Source: Desulfobacter latus (lineage in GTDB: Bacteria; Desulfobacterota; Desulfobacteria; Desulfobacterales; Desulfobacteraceae). From it: a stretch of 64,000 nt of DNA. The notes beneath the pieces were generated by a model that ran no database searches, was not told where the DNA came from, and saw nothing but the letters and a program-made list of their open reading frames with translations. Shown here in pieces: positions 42,846 to 52,472 of the stretch (positions within the stretch are counted from its first letter, which is position 1; each line of letters starts with the position of its first letter). The DNA lies in assembly GCF_013389365.1 (NCBI RefSeq), contig NZ_JACADJ010000004.1, positions 61,313 through 125,312 of the forward strand. Direction: 5' to 3'. A program made the position numbers and the translations under genes.

Positions 42846-44386
42846 TATTTTACGTTGCCTTTTTTCCAGTTTCGCACCAGATTAATGAATGTTCTGGTGG
42901 CCGTTCCCGAAGGCCCCTTGGGGATATACGCTTTTTCGGTAAAATCCCAGGCCGTACCTGCAATATCCAGATGGGCCCAGGGGGTTTTACCCACAAATTT
43001 TAACAGATACGCGGCCGCGGTGATGGTGCCGGCCGGTTTTCCCCCGGTGTTTTTGATATCCGCCACCTTGGATTCGATCTGTTTTTCATAATGTTTATTC
43101 AGGGGCAGGCGCCAGACAGGCTCTCCGGCAAGATTCCCGGCAGTCTCAACCGCCTTGACCAAGGCGTCATTGTTGGACACAAGCCCGGTATAGTGATGGC
43201 CAAGGCCCATGATGACCGCGCCCGTCAGGGTGGCCGTGTCAAGCACGCAGGTGGGTTTGAAATATTCAATGCCCCAGGCCAGGGCGTCAGCCAGGATCAG
43301 GCGGCCTTCGGCATCGGTGTTGATCACTTCACTTGTCACCCCGTTGTAATGGCGGATAATGTCGCCGGGATGAATCGCCTTGGACCCGGACATATTATCC
43401 GTGGCAGGAACGATGGCCACAACCCCCACATCCGGCTTCTCCAGTGCCACGGCCTGCATGGCGCACATCACCGCCGCACCGCCGCACATATCATATTTCA
43501 TATCCGCCATACCCGCGGACGGCTTGATGCTGATGCCCCCGGAATCAAAGGTCAGCCCCTTGCCCACCAGGAGGATGGTTTCGGATCTCTCTTCCGGCAA
43601 ATATTCCAGGATCACCATGCGTGCCGGGACATCGGAACCCTGGTTGACGGCAAGAATCCCCCCCATGCCCATCTGTTCCATCTCCTTTTTTTCCAGACAC
43701 CGGTAGCCCAGCCCCGTGTCTGCGGCAAGCTGTTCGGCATATGCCGCAAAATCGGCAGAGGTCCAGTGATTGCCCGGCTCATTGGCCATATCCCGTGCCG
43801 TACAGGCGGCAAAGGCTGAGTTCTTTGCCTTTTCAACCCCCTGGCGTATGCTTTCAAGATTATCGCTGCATACAAATTTTATTGCATCAAGCCCCAGGTA
43901 ATCGGTTTTCTTCTTGGTGCTTTCTTTATATTTTTCAAACCGGTAATCGCCAAGGATGACCCCTTCGGCCAGAGCCCCCGCAGACACGTCCGGATCAGCC
44001 AGGGCCGGGGAGAGGTGCTTTGGGGGTGGCAGGCAGATAACCACATCCTTAGCCTTGACCGATGCACACACCTTGGCAACCTGTCCGCCGGCCTCCCGCA
44101 GCATATCCAGGGCGGCCCCTTTATCCTTTTCCTTATTCACAGGGCCTGTGCCCAACACCAGAATCCGGGCGGCAGAAATGTTTGACGGGTCCGGCGGGTA
44201 AAACAATATCTGTTCTGCAGCCTTGCCGGAAAAATCATTCAGCTCAAACGCCTTTTCAACCTGGGGCTTTACAGCGGCATCGCATGCAGGCATTTTATCC
44301 TTTTTCTCCACGGCAAAATAAACCAGCAGGTCGGTTTTAATTGTTTCGGCAGCTTTGGTGGTGGTGGTGATATGGTCTTTTTTCAT
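42845..44386 (-). CDS. pepA: Leucyl aminopeptidase
   Basis: M17 family aminopeptidase with two metal ions, cytosolic. The 513-residue protein shows the active-site stretch LLVGKGLTFDSGGISIKPS (Lys and Asp metal ligands), MKYDMCGGAAV and the family signature NTDAEGRLILADAL, followed by LTGAVIMGLG. Length and layout are normal. The N-terminal domain is divergent, as usual. It is translationally coupled to mutY. Activity on Cys-Gly or leucine peptides is expected from the family, not shown. Confidence 0.95.
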   Translation of the reverse strand: MKKDHITTTTKAAETIKTDLLVYFAVEKKDKMPACDAAVKPQVEKAFELNDFSGKAAEQILFYPPDPSNISAARILVLGTGPVNKEKDKGAALDMLREAGGQVAKVCASVKAKDVVICLPPPKHLSPALADPDVSAGALAEGVILGDYRFEKYKESTKKKTDYLGLDAIKFVCSDNLESIRQGVEKAKNSAFAACTARDMANEPGNHWTSADFAAYAEQLAADTGLGYRCLEKKEMEQMGMGGILAVNQGSDVPARMVILEYLPEERSETILLVGKGLTFDSGGISIKPSAGMADMKYDMCGGAAVMCAMQAVALEKPDVGVVAIVPATDNMSGSKAIHPGDIIRHYNGVTSEVINTDAEGRLILADALAWGIEYFKPTCVLDTATLTGAVIMGLGHHYTGLVSNNDALVKAVETAGNLAGEPVWRLPLNKHYEKQIESKVADIKNTGGKPAGTITAAAYLLKFVGKTPWAHLDIAGTAWDFTEKAYIPKGPSGTATRTFINLVRNWKKGNVK

Positions 44387-44625
44387 GGGGGTACCTTTTA
44401 CAAGAAACTAGAGACAAGATACAAGAGGGTGAAGCGCATGCGGCGCGTATTTTAGCTTGCATTGTTGGTGTCTTTAGTTTCATTATTTGTTATGGGTTAA
44501 ACCTAGGTGTTGATAGACCCGGCCAACCCATGGCTGTTAAAAGTTAAAAACCTTTAAGCTTTACCATAAAACCCGGGCCGGGTTCAAGAATTCAGATAAT
44601 AACCGACAATCAAAATTAGGATATA

Positions 44626-45675
44626 ATGATGAGCCGAGACTACTCGTTTGAAACCGGTGTATACCGTCCGCCCAGTGAAGGGGGCAGCGCCTCTCTGCTG
44701 GTTCGCTTTACCCGTAACTGTCCCTGGAACCACTGCGCCTTCTGTTCCATGTATAAGGGAAAAAAATTCAGCTTGAGACCCCTGGCGGAAATTAAAGCCG
44801 ACATCAATGCCATGGCAAACCTTGTGGTTGACCTCCAGGCCGAATCAAAAGCCCTGGGGCACGGCGGCCGGGTCACCCGGGAGGCTATTCTGGCATTGCT
44901 TGAAAAAGCGCCCGGCTTAAATCACCATCCGGGTGCGGATATGCTGATTCAATGGATGGCGGTGGGCGGAAAAACCGCATTTATACAGGACGGCAACTCC
45001 ATGATCATGCCGCCCCGGAACCTGATTGCAGCATTGACCCATCTCAGGGAAACCTTTCCTTCCATTGAAAGGATCACCACCTATGCCAGGGCCCGGACCC
45101 TGGCCCAGCGCTCCCTTGAAGACCTGAAGGCCATACGGGCAGCCGGTCTTAACCGGCTCCACCTGGGCCTTGAAACCGGGGATGATGCCTTGCTCAAGCA
45201 GATCAAAAAAGGCGTAACGGCTGACGGCCATATTGAGGGGGGCAAAAAGGCCATGGCTGCCGGCTTTCAGGTATCGGAATACTGGATGCCCGGCCTTGGC
45301 GGCAAGGAAATGACAGACCGCCACGCCGAAAATACGGCCCGGGTACTCAGTGCGGTCAATCCCCATTATATCCGGTCCCGGCCCTTCCGGCCCGCCCCCG
45401 GTACCCCGATGTCCGATCAGGTCAACCAGGGGCGGATCTCCCTGCTTGATCCCCGGGAGCAGCTGCTGGAACTGCGCCGCATGATCCAAAACCTTGAGGT
45501 AACATCCAGGGTCTGCTTTGACCACATGGGCAATTACTGGCGCACAGCCTCGGGGGATCTGGTCCTCCACCATGCGTATGAAGGATATCAGTTCCCGGAT
45601 GAAAAACAGACGGTCCTGGACCGCATCGAACTGGGTCTTGCATATAAACAGGAACCTGCCCGGTTTTTTCTATAG
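44626..45675 (+). CDS. Radical SAM protein with CX4CX2C cluster motif (second copy)
   Basis: Radical SAM protein of 349 residues and unknown function, homologous to the one at 701-1570. It shares the lead YRPPSEGGSASLLVRFTRNC and the CX4CX2C ligands Cys32, Cys37, Cys40 (CPWNHCAFC), then SMYKGKKF, IQDGNSMIMPP, HLGLETGDDALLKQIKKGV and a Gly-rich SAM segment YWMPGLGGKEMTDRH. An extra 35-residue insert (about 75-110) follows the cluster. Start is ATG 44626 or 44629 after AGGATATA. It is divergent from pepA; the 3' end is followed by repeat family 2. Substrate unknown. Confidence 0.85.
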   Translation: MMSRDYSFETGVYRPPSEGGSASLLVRFTRNCPWNHCAFCSMYKGKKFSLRPLAEIKADINAMANLVVDLQAESKALGHGGRVTREAILALLEKAPGLNHHPGADMLIQWMAVGGKTAFIQDGNSMIMPPRNLIAALTHLRETFPSIERITTYARARTLAQRSLEDLKAIRAAGLNRLHLGLETGDDALLKQIKKGVTADGHIEGGKKAMAAGFQVSEYWMPGLGGKEMTDRHAENTARVLSAVNPHYIRSRPFRPAPGTPMSDQVNQGRISLLDPREQLLELRRMIQNLEVTSRVCFDHMGNYWRTASGDLVLHHAYEGYQFPDEKQTVLDRIELGLAYKQEPARFFL

Positions 45676-45691
45676 GAATGCGTACGAAATA

Positions 45692-45852
45692 AGACCCATG
45701 ATCGGAATTAAATCTGCCCCACATATGCGCCGGATTTTAAGTCGCCGGCAAGGCACGCCAAAGGAAGCAATTGGCATATGTATTCGTTGGCGTAACGCCG
45801 AAGGCGGCTTAAAAGACAAGCAAATGGGCGATTTTATTTTGATCATGGGCCT
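45692..45852. repeat. Dispersed palindromic repeat, family 2, full-length copy
   Basis: About 161 bp. The ends GACCCATGATCGGAATTAAA and ATTTTATTTTGATCATGGGC are imperfectly complementary; the centre is AGCAATTGGCATATGTATTC. It joins two convergent genes and runs into the last base of the chemoreceptor stop codon at 45852. Confidence 0.88.
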
Positions 45853-47567
45853 TATACCTTGAACTGCCTGACAAGCTCGTTAATTTTTTCCGCAAGCTGT
45901 GACAGTTCCTGGGCCTCATCATTGACTCGACTGCCGCCGGTGGCAACGTCATCAAGCGAGGTGGTAATTTCACCAATATCACTGGTAATGCGTGCAACCA
46001 TTTCTGCACTGTTATTGATGCTTTCGCTGATCTCGCTGGTGCCTGAAGAGGCATGCTCGATTTTCGAGGAAATTTCCTTGGTCGTTGCGGTCTGTTCTTC
46101 AACTGCGGAAGCGATTGCGGTAACGGTTTCATTGACGATGGTGTTGATTTCTGTAATCTTTTTAATACCGAAAACTGCAGAGTCCGTGGTTTTCTGCATG
46201 TTTTTAATTTTTTCCTTTATTTCCGAAGCGGATTGCGCGGTTTTCTGGGCAAGTTCTTTGATTTCATTGGCCACAACAGCAAATCCTTTTCCGGCTTCGC
46301 CCGCCCGCGCAGCCTCGATGGTAGCGTTCAGGGCAAGAAGACTGGTCTGCTCGGAAATATCAGATATGACGCTTGTGACATTCCCAATATCTTTTGAGGC
46401 TTCGCCAAGCTCATCAACCAGTTTTGAGGCCTTGGCAGCTTCTTCGGCAGCTTCATTGGTCATTGAATTTGTATGATTGGTGTTCTGTGCAATCTCATTG
46501 ATAGTAGAGGTCATTTCTTCGGTGGCGGCAGCTACAATTTTCAAGCTGTTGGATGATTCGTCACTTGCGGTGTTTACGGCTTCGATATTAGAGGCCATGG
46601 TCTCGGCGACGGATGCCACATCTTTGGATTTTCTTAAAGTTATATCAGTGTTCTCGCTCATTTGGGCTGCCACGTTGAACATTTGTGTGGAACAGTTGTT
46701 CAGGTGTTCGGTTCTGCTGATAATATCTTTGATAATTTTATAAATCTGTTCGATGAACTGGTTGAACCATCCGGCTAGGGCCCCGATTTCGTCCTGTCGT
46801 TTGACCTCAAGCCGCTTGGTCAAATCCCCATCTCCTTTGGTCAGGTCGACCACCATCTCTTTCAGGGCGTTGATCGGCCCGGTCACAAGAAATTTCAGGC
46901 TGAGCAGAATGCAGAGAACCAGGGCAATAATAATAAATATTGTCACGCCGATAAGCGTTTTTATTGAATTGTTGATTTTATTTGTGGTCGTTTCCCGGAA
47001 ATGGTTAACGGTGCCCTCTAAATCGGCTTTGTCGCCCTCAAGTTTTTTATCCAAAAATTTGGTGGTGTAGTAAATCCGGACCTGACCGATGGTCTCCTCG
47101 TCTTTTGTGACATCGGCCTTGAATGACAGGTTCTCATTCAATTGGATATCTTCGGGAATCCGGTCTGCGGCTTTGATGGTTTCATCAACTGCTTTCCATA
47201 CGGCGGCAAACGCCAGGTCGTCTTCATCGTTGACCTTGATGGCCTGAACACCTGGAAATTTCAAAAAACTTTTCAGCAGTTTTTTCAACTGGTCGGGAGC
47301 AAAATTATATAAATAATAGGATGAGAGGGCAGAGCAGATTTCAGAGTTGATTTCAGTTCGGCTGGTAAGCGCTTTTTTCTGGAGCGTTGAATTTTCTTCA
47401 AAGATTTTATTAATATGGATGGTGCTTCTATCCATCAGAAATTCAACAAGGTTCGACTCCAACTTTATGGATATGAAACTACTTACCGACAGCAGTATGA
47501 ATACGATTATGCTGCACAACATTGCAGTCTTAACTGAAACCCCCACACTGTTAAAATGCGTCTTCAT
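45852..47567 (-). CDS. Methyl-accepting chemotaxis protein
   Basis: Chemoreceptor of 571 residues. TM1 is at about 12-34, a helical periplasmic sensor domain at about 35-200, TM2 at about 205-228 ([18 protein letters not shown]), HAMP at about 228-282 ([21 protein letters not shown]) and the cytoplasmic signalling hairpin with the invariant tip [20 protein letters not shown]. No C-terminal CheR-tethering pentapeptide is visible. The solute-binding protein gene lies 42 bp upstream on the same strand, suggesting that it presents the ligand. Confidence 0.94.
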   Translation of the reverse strand: MKTHFNSVGVSVKTAMLCSIIVFILLSVSSFISIKLESNLVEFLMDRSTIHINKIFEENSTLQKKALTSRTEINSEICSALSSYYLYNFAPDQLKKLLKSFLKFPGVQAIKVNDEDDLAFAAVWKAVDETIKAADRIPEDIQLNENLSFKADVTKDEETIGQVRIYYTTKFLDKKLEGDKADLEGTVNHFRETTTNKINNSIKTLIGVTIFIIIALVLCILLSLKFLVTGPINALKEMVVDLTKGDGDLTKRLEVKRQDEIGALAGWFNQFIEQIYKIIKDIISRTEHLNNCSTQMFNVAAQMSENTDITLRKSKDVASVAETMASNIEAVNTASDESSNSLKIVAAATEEMTSTINEIAQNTNHTNSMTNEAAEEAAKASKLVDELGEASKDIGNVTSVISDISEQTSLLALNATIEAARAGEAGKGFAVVANEIKELAQKTAQSASEIKEKIKNMQKTTDSAVFGIKKITEINTIVNETVTAIASAVEEQTATTKEISSKIEHASSGTSEISESINNSAEMVARITSDIGEITTSLDDVATGGSRVNDEAQELSQLAEKINELVRQFKV

Positions 47568-47609
47568 ATATCCTCCGGGGAAAATCGTTAACGAAAAGGC
47601 ACCGCAAAG

Positions 47610-48359
47610 TCAGAATCCGTGCTTTTTCATTATTGCCTGATAAGTGCCGTCCTCTTTGAGCATTTCAAGCCCTTTGTTGAAGTCGTCCAGAATTTTCTGA
47701 TGATTGTCGATCTTCTTGGATATAATGTTGTAAAGCGGCTTTTTTTCCAGGGGAGGGTCAAGTACGTCAAGTTGGCCCGCCTGGTCAGGATAGTGTGAAT
47801 TGGCGATATCTATGGTGACAAGTTTACTGCCCACAATTAAATCCACCCTGTCCTTTAAAAGTTTGAGAATGTTCGCCTCAGGCTTGTCAGTGAATTCTTT
47901 TTTCAGGAAGTCCGCCTGGACAAATTCATCAGGGTATCCAAACCCTCTGAGGATTCCGAAAGTATACCCTTCAAGATCCTTGAGGCTGTTGTATGAAATG
48001 CCGGCCCCCTTTTTCTGGAAGATGACCACGTTGGCTGCGGTGATTTCATTGGTGTAAAAGAAGATTTTGGCTCTTTCATCAGTGTAGTATGCCCCCTGAA
48101 CACCGGTCAGTTTGCCTTTTTTGGCAAGCCCCATTGCCCGGTTCCAGTTCATGAATTTAAGATTATAGTCCCAACCGGTCCGTTTAAAGGCCTCAGTGGA
48201 TATTTCTGTCATAAACCCGCCGTTTTCAAGCGTTTCTCCAAAATAGGGCGGCCAGTTTAACGTGCCAAAGTTGAGTTTTTTGTCCTGGGCATAAGACAAC
48301 CCGGCGGCGAGAAAGAAAATAAAAAAGATTGTGGTGGCTGACAAAAGAGATTTTTTCAT
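47610..48359 (-). CDS. Periplasmic solute-binding protein, family 3 type
   Basis: Secreted 249-residue binding protein. Signal peptide at about 1-24 (FLAAGLSYA-Q), then the two-lobed family 3 fold: LNFGTLNWPPYFGE, FMTEISTEAFKRTGWDYNLK, GVQGAYYTDERAKIFFYT, LEGYTFGILRGFGY and DLIVGSKLVTIDIA. Family 3 proteins usually bind amino acids. No ABC permease or ATPase lies nearby; the gene sits between two chemoreceptor genes on the same strand, so it probably serves signalling, not uptake. Confidence 0.9.
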   Translation of the reverse strand: MKKSLLSATTIFFIFFLAAGLSYAQDKKLNFGTLNWPPYFGETLENGGFMTEISTEAFKRTGWDYNLKFMNWNRAMGLAKKGKLTGVQGAYYTDERAKIFFYTNEITAANVVIFQKKGAGISYNSLKDLEGYTFGILRGFGYPDEFVQADFLKKEFTDKPEANILKLLKDRVDLIVGSKLVTIDIANSHYPDQAGQLDVLDPPLEKKPLYNIISKKIDNHQKILDDFNKGLEMLKEDGTYQAIMKKHGF

Positions 48360-48421
48360 ACAGTCTCCTCCTATTTTAAAAATAATTAACCCATTTGCTC
48401 ATTTTAAATCGTGTACTTCCG

Positions 48422-49756
48422 TCAAGGCGTCTGCTGCAGCCCTTTTTTTTCCTGACCGGCTGCTGACGGATCGGCCATCAAGCGGCCCAGTGCCTTTGAT
48501 AACGCTACCTGCTCCCGGCTGGACTGTATGGTGCCGTCAGCTTCGACAGATAATGTTTCAGACCGTTCCTCCACTGTTTTGATATTATTCAAAATTCCGG
48601 ATACGAATTCAAGATTGGCACTCACCTTTCCGCTGACCGCTGATATCCCTTGGGATGCCTGGGCCACATTATCGGCAATTTCCCGGGTTGAGACCGACTG
48701 ATTCTCAACAGCCAAGGCAATGGAGGTTACCATTTCATTGCTATTGTGAATGGTATCGGATATCTGTTCGATCTGCGTCACCATTTCTTTGGTGATGGTG
48801 TTGATATGTTCCACCTTTCGACGGATGTCCTCTGTGGCATCAGCTGTCTGTCGGGCCAGTACCTTGACTTCGTTGGCCACCACGGCAAACCCTTTACCCG
48901 CCTCCCCGGCCCGGGCGGCTTCAATTCTGGCATTCAGCGCCAGCAGGTTGGTCTGTTCCGAAATTTCATTGATCGTATTAGAAACAGAATCGATGCTGTT
49001 GGCCGCCTTTTTCAGTTCCCCCACTTTTGCGGTTGTATTCCGGGTTTCCGCTACAGCCTCCTGGGTGACGGCTTTGGCATTTTCACTGTTCTTAACAATT
49101 TCGTTGATGCTGCCGGTAATGCCTTCTGCAGCCGATGAGATGAGCATGAGATTCCCGGACGCCTGTTTCATGGCATTCGCCACCCGTTTAATATTACCAT
49201 GGACGATCCCGGCCGAATCAAAAATACTTCTGGCTTGATCCTTATTTTCCCTGGAAATACTTTGGATTTCCGTCAGTTTTTCCGGCATCTGAACAATATT
49301 ATTTTCCAGCAAGTGCAACCGGGATATGATTTCTCTGTCCAGCGATGTCCGCAACCCTGCAGAATCCGTTTGTTGCCCGATGATTTGTGCCGTGGCCCTT
49401 GGAAGCCTGAAACAAATAAATAAAAAACAAAGCAGTGTAACACCCAGGCATACCAGCATAACGGTCAGAACAAATGTATGGTTTGCCCGATTGCGTTTTT
49501 CATAGGCATTGATAAAGGCCTGCAGGTTTTTACCGCCGGCCTCGGCCAGTTGAAATGACGCTTCTGCTTTTACACCCGTCGGAGTCAACAGTGTCTGGAT
49601 CTGATTCAGCTGCGCCCGAACTGTTTTCAATTTTTCAAAACCTGCCGGTGCGGTATGGTAGACATCAACCACCAGATACATGCAGATAACAAAAACAAAG
49701 ATGATAAAGATAAAGGGAAGGATTAGGCGTCTGTCCGTATTAAAAAAAAAATTCAT
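48422..49756 (-). CDS. Methyl-accepting chemotaxis protein with small periplasmic loop
   Basis: Chemoreceptor of 444 residues. TM1 is at about 10-32 ([20 protein letters not shown]), a short periplasmic segment of about 60 residues follows, and TM2 is at about 92-117 ([20 protein letters not shown]). No recognisable HAMP domain lies between TM2 and the signalling domain, which has the tip [20 protein letters not shown]. The sensor loop is too small for a Cache domain; it may be a four-helix stub or respond through the binding protein encoded 62 bp downstream. Confidence 0.92.
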   Translation of the reverse strand: MNFFFNTDRRLILPFIFIIFVFVICMYLVVDVYHTAPAGFEKLKTVRAQLNQIQTLLTPTGVKAEASFQLAEAGGKNLQAFINAYEKRNRANHTFVLTVMLVCLGVTLLCFLFICFRLPRATAQIIGQQTDSAGLRTSLDREIISRLHLLENNIVQMPEKLTEIQSISRENKDQARSIFDSAGIVHGNIKRVANAMKQASGNLMLISSAAEGITGSINEIVKNSENAKAVTQEAVAETRNTTAKVGELKKAANSIDSVSNTINEISEQTNLLALNARIEAARAGEAGKGFAVVANEVKVLARQTADATEDIRRKVEHINTITKEMVTQIEQISDTIHNSNEMVTSIALAVENQSVSTREIADNVAQASQGISAVSGKVSANLEFVSGILNNIKTVEERSETLSVEADGTIQSSREQVALSKALGRLMADPSAAGQEKKGLQQTP

Positions 49757-49767
49757 GCTGCCCCCTT

Positions 49768-49839
49768 AGAGCCTGTTTGATAATTGATTCTCATTTTCAT
49801 GAAATTTCACTTCGATCCCCTAATTATCAAACAGGCTCT
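49768..49839. repeat. Palindrome with perfect 18-bp arms
   Basis: AGAGCCTGTTTGATAATT and its exact complement flank a 36-nt loop in the 5' region of the chemoreceptor starting at 49756. A second small hairpin TTCTTTGAA/TTCAAAGAA follows at 49850-49884. Neither has a terminator-like T-run. Confidence 0.75.
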
Positions 49840-49978
49840 TATAAAAAAATTCTTTGAAAGTGTAGAATCAATAACTTCAAAGAATGATGCTTATATATCA
49901 AAATAAAACTTATTTTCCAAGACCTGCCTCCCACCCTGTTTTTCGCAGAATTTTTCTGGAAGGTGCGGATCCGGTCGT

Positions 49979-50027
49979 TAGGCCCATAATCAAAATAATC
50001 AAAATAAACGCTCCCATATGCTTTGCC
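49979..50027. repeat. Half copy of repeat family 2
   Basis: TAGGCCCATAATCAAAATAA and the following AACGCTCCCATATGCTT match one arm of family 2. The other arm is missing. It lies between the chemoreceptor and the antiporter gene. The rest of 49757-50066 shows no gene. Confidence 0.6.
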
Positions 50028-50066
50028 TTTTCATCCGTCTTCTTCGTTGTGACAAGAGTATATATG

Positions 50067-52031
50067 TTACTGTGGCGGGGAAATCAATGTGTGGAACTCC
50101 GCCAGTTGGCGGGCGTTGCCCATAACAGCAACTAAATCCCCTGGGTTGAATTGAAAATCCGCATTGGGATTGGGATGCAGCTCCCCGTCATGCATCACGC
50201 CAACCACGGATATCCCGATCTTGGTGCGAAGATTCAACTCTTTGATTGTCCGGCCAATCACAGGGCTGTCGGCCATCAGCTTTATCCAGTTAAGCTCCAG
50301 CAGATCACAGACTTTCTGCAGTTGAAACAGGGTCTGATCCCCCCGGGGCATATTAAAAAACGGGGCATACAGCTCCCTGCGAAACGCTTCGGTATATTCC
50401 TGGATATCCGTGGCCGGAATATTTAAATACAGCAGGGCCTGACGGGTGAATTGCAGGCCGGCCTCAAATTCCGGCTGAATCACTTCCTGTATGCCCTGGT
50501 CATGGAGGGCCTGCATCTGCTCGATCCCTTCGGCCCTTGCCACAATATTCACATGCGGATTTGAATGGCGCACCTGATCACAAACCGTTCCGGTAACATC
50601 AAGTCTGGGGGTCGTGATGAGTACAAGATTGGCCTCTTTGACCTTGGCGGCCTCCAGTACAACATCCCGGGTGACATCCCCGTAAATCACGGGAAACCCC
50701 ATACTTTTGACGTGGGTCACGCGCCGATAATCAATTTCAATAATGATAAAGGCCAGATCCAGGCGCTGGAGAACCTGACCGACATAAAACCCAATCCGCC
50801 CGCCGCCGGCAATAATCACATGGTTGTGCAAATCCGTATCAGGCAAATTAATGGTTTGCACAGGCTCTTTTTTAAACATACGCTGTCGCAGTCTGTACAA
50901 TGGTGTGGTCAGTCCCGAAACAAGCGGCGTCAATACCATGGTGACAATTGCAGTTGCCAGTATCAGACAATAAAGATCATTGGAGATTGAATGGGTGGCG
51001 ATACCAACCCGGGCCAGCACAAATGAAAATTCTCCCACTTGAAACATGCCCAACCCCAAAGCCAGCGGAATGACGTTGCCATATCCGAATATACGACTTA
51101 ATGCACTGAAAATAATTCCCTTGCCTAACGATACGAATAAAACCACAATCAGGATTATCTGCCAGTTTCTAATCAAAAAGACCGGATCCAGGAGCATGCC
51201 TACCGATACAAAGAAAAGCAACCCAAAAATATCCCTTAACGGAATAATATCGCTCAGTGCCTGGTGACCATAATCAGATTCGCTGAGTACCATGCCGGCA
51301 ATAAACGCACCAAAGGCAAAGGACAATCCAAATAGATAGGTGCCGTATCCCACGCCCAGACCAATTGCCGTGATTGCCAGCAGAAACAGCTCCCTTGAAT
51401 TGTGTCTGGCAATATATGCCAGTAATTTCGGAATCAGTCGTGTGCCTATAAAAATCATCAAAAACAGGAATGTCGCCGCCTTGAGTGCTGCCCAGCCAAG
51501 CGCGGGTATCCCTGCTTCCAGTTGATTCAACTTAGGCAGAATAATCATCAAAGGAACAACGGCCAGATCCTGAACAATTAACATGCCGATCATGACCCGG
51601 CTTGAAAGGGTGCCCATTCTTCCCTGGCTCATCAGTGTTTTAAGAATCACCATGGTACTGGATAAGGCAATGAGTCCCCCAAACCAAAGCGCATCGGTAA
51701 AAGACCAGTTAAACATCTTGCCGATGCCGAAGCCAAGGAGAATTGACAGCAGCATCTGTATCGGGGTGCCGATCAAGGCAATCCGGGCCACAGGTTTTAA
51801 TTCCTTTAGTGAAAATTCCAGTCCCAGAGCAAAAAGTAACAGCGCAACACCAATCTCAGCGAGTAACTCAATATCGTGGATATTGGAAATTGTGACGCCC
51901 CCCGTGAACGGTCCCACCATGACACCGACCAGAATGTATCCCAGAATTAACGGCTGTTTTAATCGCTGGGCCGCAAGCCCGCCAATTAAACCGGCCACAA
52001 CAATAATTGCAATATCAGCAGCTATACCCAT
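50067..52031 (-). CDS. CPA2-type cation:proton antiporter with RCK domain (KefB/YbaL type)
   Basis: Inner-membrane transporter of 654 residues for K+ or Na+ against protons. About 12 membrane helices fill residues 1-385 ([44 protein letters not shown]). A TrkA-N/RCK nucleotide-binding domain follows (about 405-520: [33 protein letters not shown]), and a TrkA-C domain ends the protein (about 570-650: [20 protein letters not shown]). The Rossmann GGGRIG motif indicates control by NAD(H) or a similar nucleotide. No KefF-type accessory gene is adjacent. It is divergent from the attenuator-controlled leuA. Confidence 0.93.
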   Translation of the reverse strand: MGIAADIAIIVVAGLIGGLAAQRLKQPLILGYILVGVMVGPFTGGVTISNIHDIELLAEIGVALLLFALGLEFSLKELKPVARIALIGTPIQMLLSILLGFGIGKMFNWSFTDALWFGGLIALSSTMVILKTLMSQGRMGTLSSRVMIGMLIVQDLAVVPLMIILPKLNQLEAGIPALGWAALKAATFLFLMIFIGTRLIPKLLAYIARHNSRELFLLAITAIGLGVGYGTYLFGLSFAFGAFIAGMVLSESDYGHQALSDIIPLRDIFGLLFFVSVGMLLDPVFLIRNWQIILIVVLFVSLGKGIIFSALSRIFGYGNVIPLALGLGMFQVGEFSFVLARVGIATHSISNDLYCLILATAIVTMVLTPLVSGLTTPLYRLRQRMFKKEPVQTINLPDTDLHNHVIIAGGGRIGFYVGQVLQRLDLAFIIIEIDYRRVTHVKSMGFPVIYGDVTRDVVLEAAKVKEANLVLITTPRLDVTGTVCDQVRHSNPHVNIVARAEGIEQMQALHDQGIQEVIQPEFEAGLQFTRQALLYLNIPATDIQEYTEAFRRELYAPFFNMPRGDQTLFQLQKVCDLLELNWIKLMADSPVIGRTIKELNLRTKIGISVVGVMHDGELHPNPNADFQFNPGDLVAVMGNARQLAEFHTLISPPQ

Positions 52032-52230
52032 TCGTATTTACACCTAAAATTTAATTATAATTACCCGTTCCCAATTAGATATAAAAAATCCAATCCTGGA
52101 CCGCGAACGGCCAATCTGCCATAATAATAAAATTTGAATTGGAAAGTCACTGACTTTCTTATAAAAAAAATCAAAGCAGGCATATGGGATAAGGGCTGTT
52201 AGCTCAAGCCTTTGAGAGATCGTCATTTTT

Positions 52231-52258
52231 TTGTTGACTTCTTTAATTTATATATAAT
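52231..52258 (+). promoter_or_regulatory. Probable promoter of the leuA leader
   Basis: TTGTTG (52231-52236) and TATAAT (52253-52258) with a 16-bp spacer, about 30 bp before the leader peptide start. The area is AT-rich and shared with the divergent antiporter gene. Confidence 0.55.
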
Positions 52259-52287
52259 AAATTAACTTTAATTAAAGTGAATAATTA

Positions 52288-52371
52288 ATGATAAATTTTA
52301 CCAGCCTACTAATAGTCCTTCTTCTTATCGAGGAGGTGGTTCTTAACACCTCCGGGCGATGGGGCGCTTAG
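52288..52371 (+). CDS. Leucine/isoleucine/valine-rich leader peptide
   Basis: Frame of 27 codons and a stop, lying between a probable promoter and a terminator that precedes the 2-isopropylmalate synthase gene. Twelve of 27 residues are Leu, Ile or Val, concentrated in LLIVLLLIEEVVL, which includes four control Leu CTT codons and a CTA CTA pair. A 7-bp hairpin GGAGGTG/CACCTCC (52332-52353) overlaps its distal codons, as the pause stem does in trp, leu and ilv leaders. Stalling on scarce branched-chain aminoacyl-tRNA would be expected to let an antiterminator form. The ribosome-binding site is weak (AAAGTGA). Expression is not shown; position and composition make it convincing. Confidence 0.8.
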   Translation: MINFTSLLIVLLLIEEVVLNTSGRWGA

Positions 52372-52396
52372 TGGCATAATCTTCATAAATAAAAAC

Positions 52397-52441
52397 AAAA
52401 GCCGTTATCAGCCCCTGCCGGGCAGATAGCGGCTTTTTTTA
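52397..52441 (+). terminator. Attenuator terminator before leuA
   Basis: Stem GCCGTTATC/GATAGCGGC (one G-U pair) with an inner GCCC/GGGC stem, preceded by AAAACAAAA and followed by a run of seven or more T. It lies 31 bp before the leuA start and 25 bp after the leader stop codon. Confidence 0.88.
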
Positions 52442-52472
52442 TTTTTATCCAACATAAAAAAAGAGGAAGAAC

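Noticed and set aside
49768..49839. Palindrome considered as an intrinsic terminator
   Set aside because: No T-run follows on either strand and the loop is 36 nt long.
52140..52230. Possible tRNA-like sequence (TTAGCTCAAG)
   Set aside because: No acceptor stem, anticodon arm or T-arm could be assembled around it.
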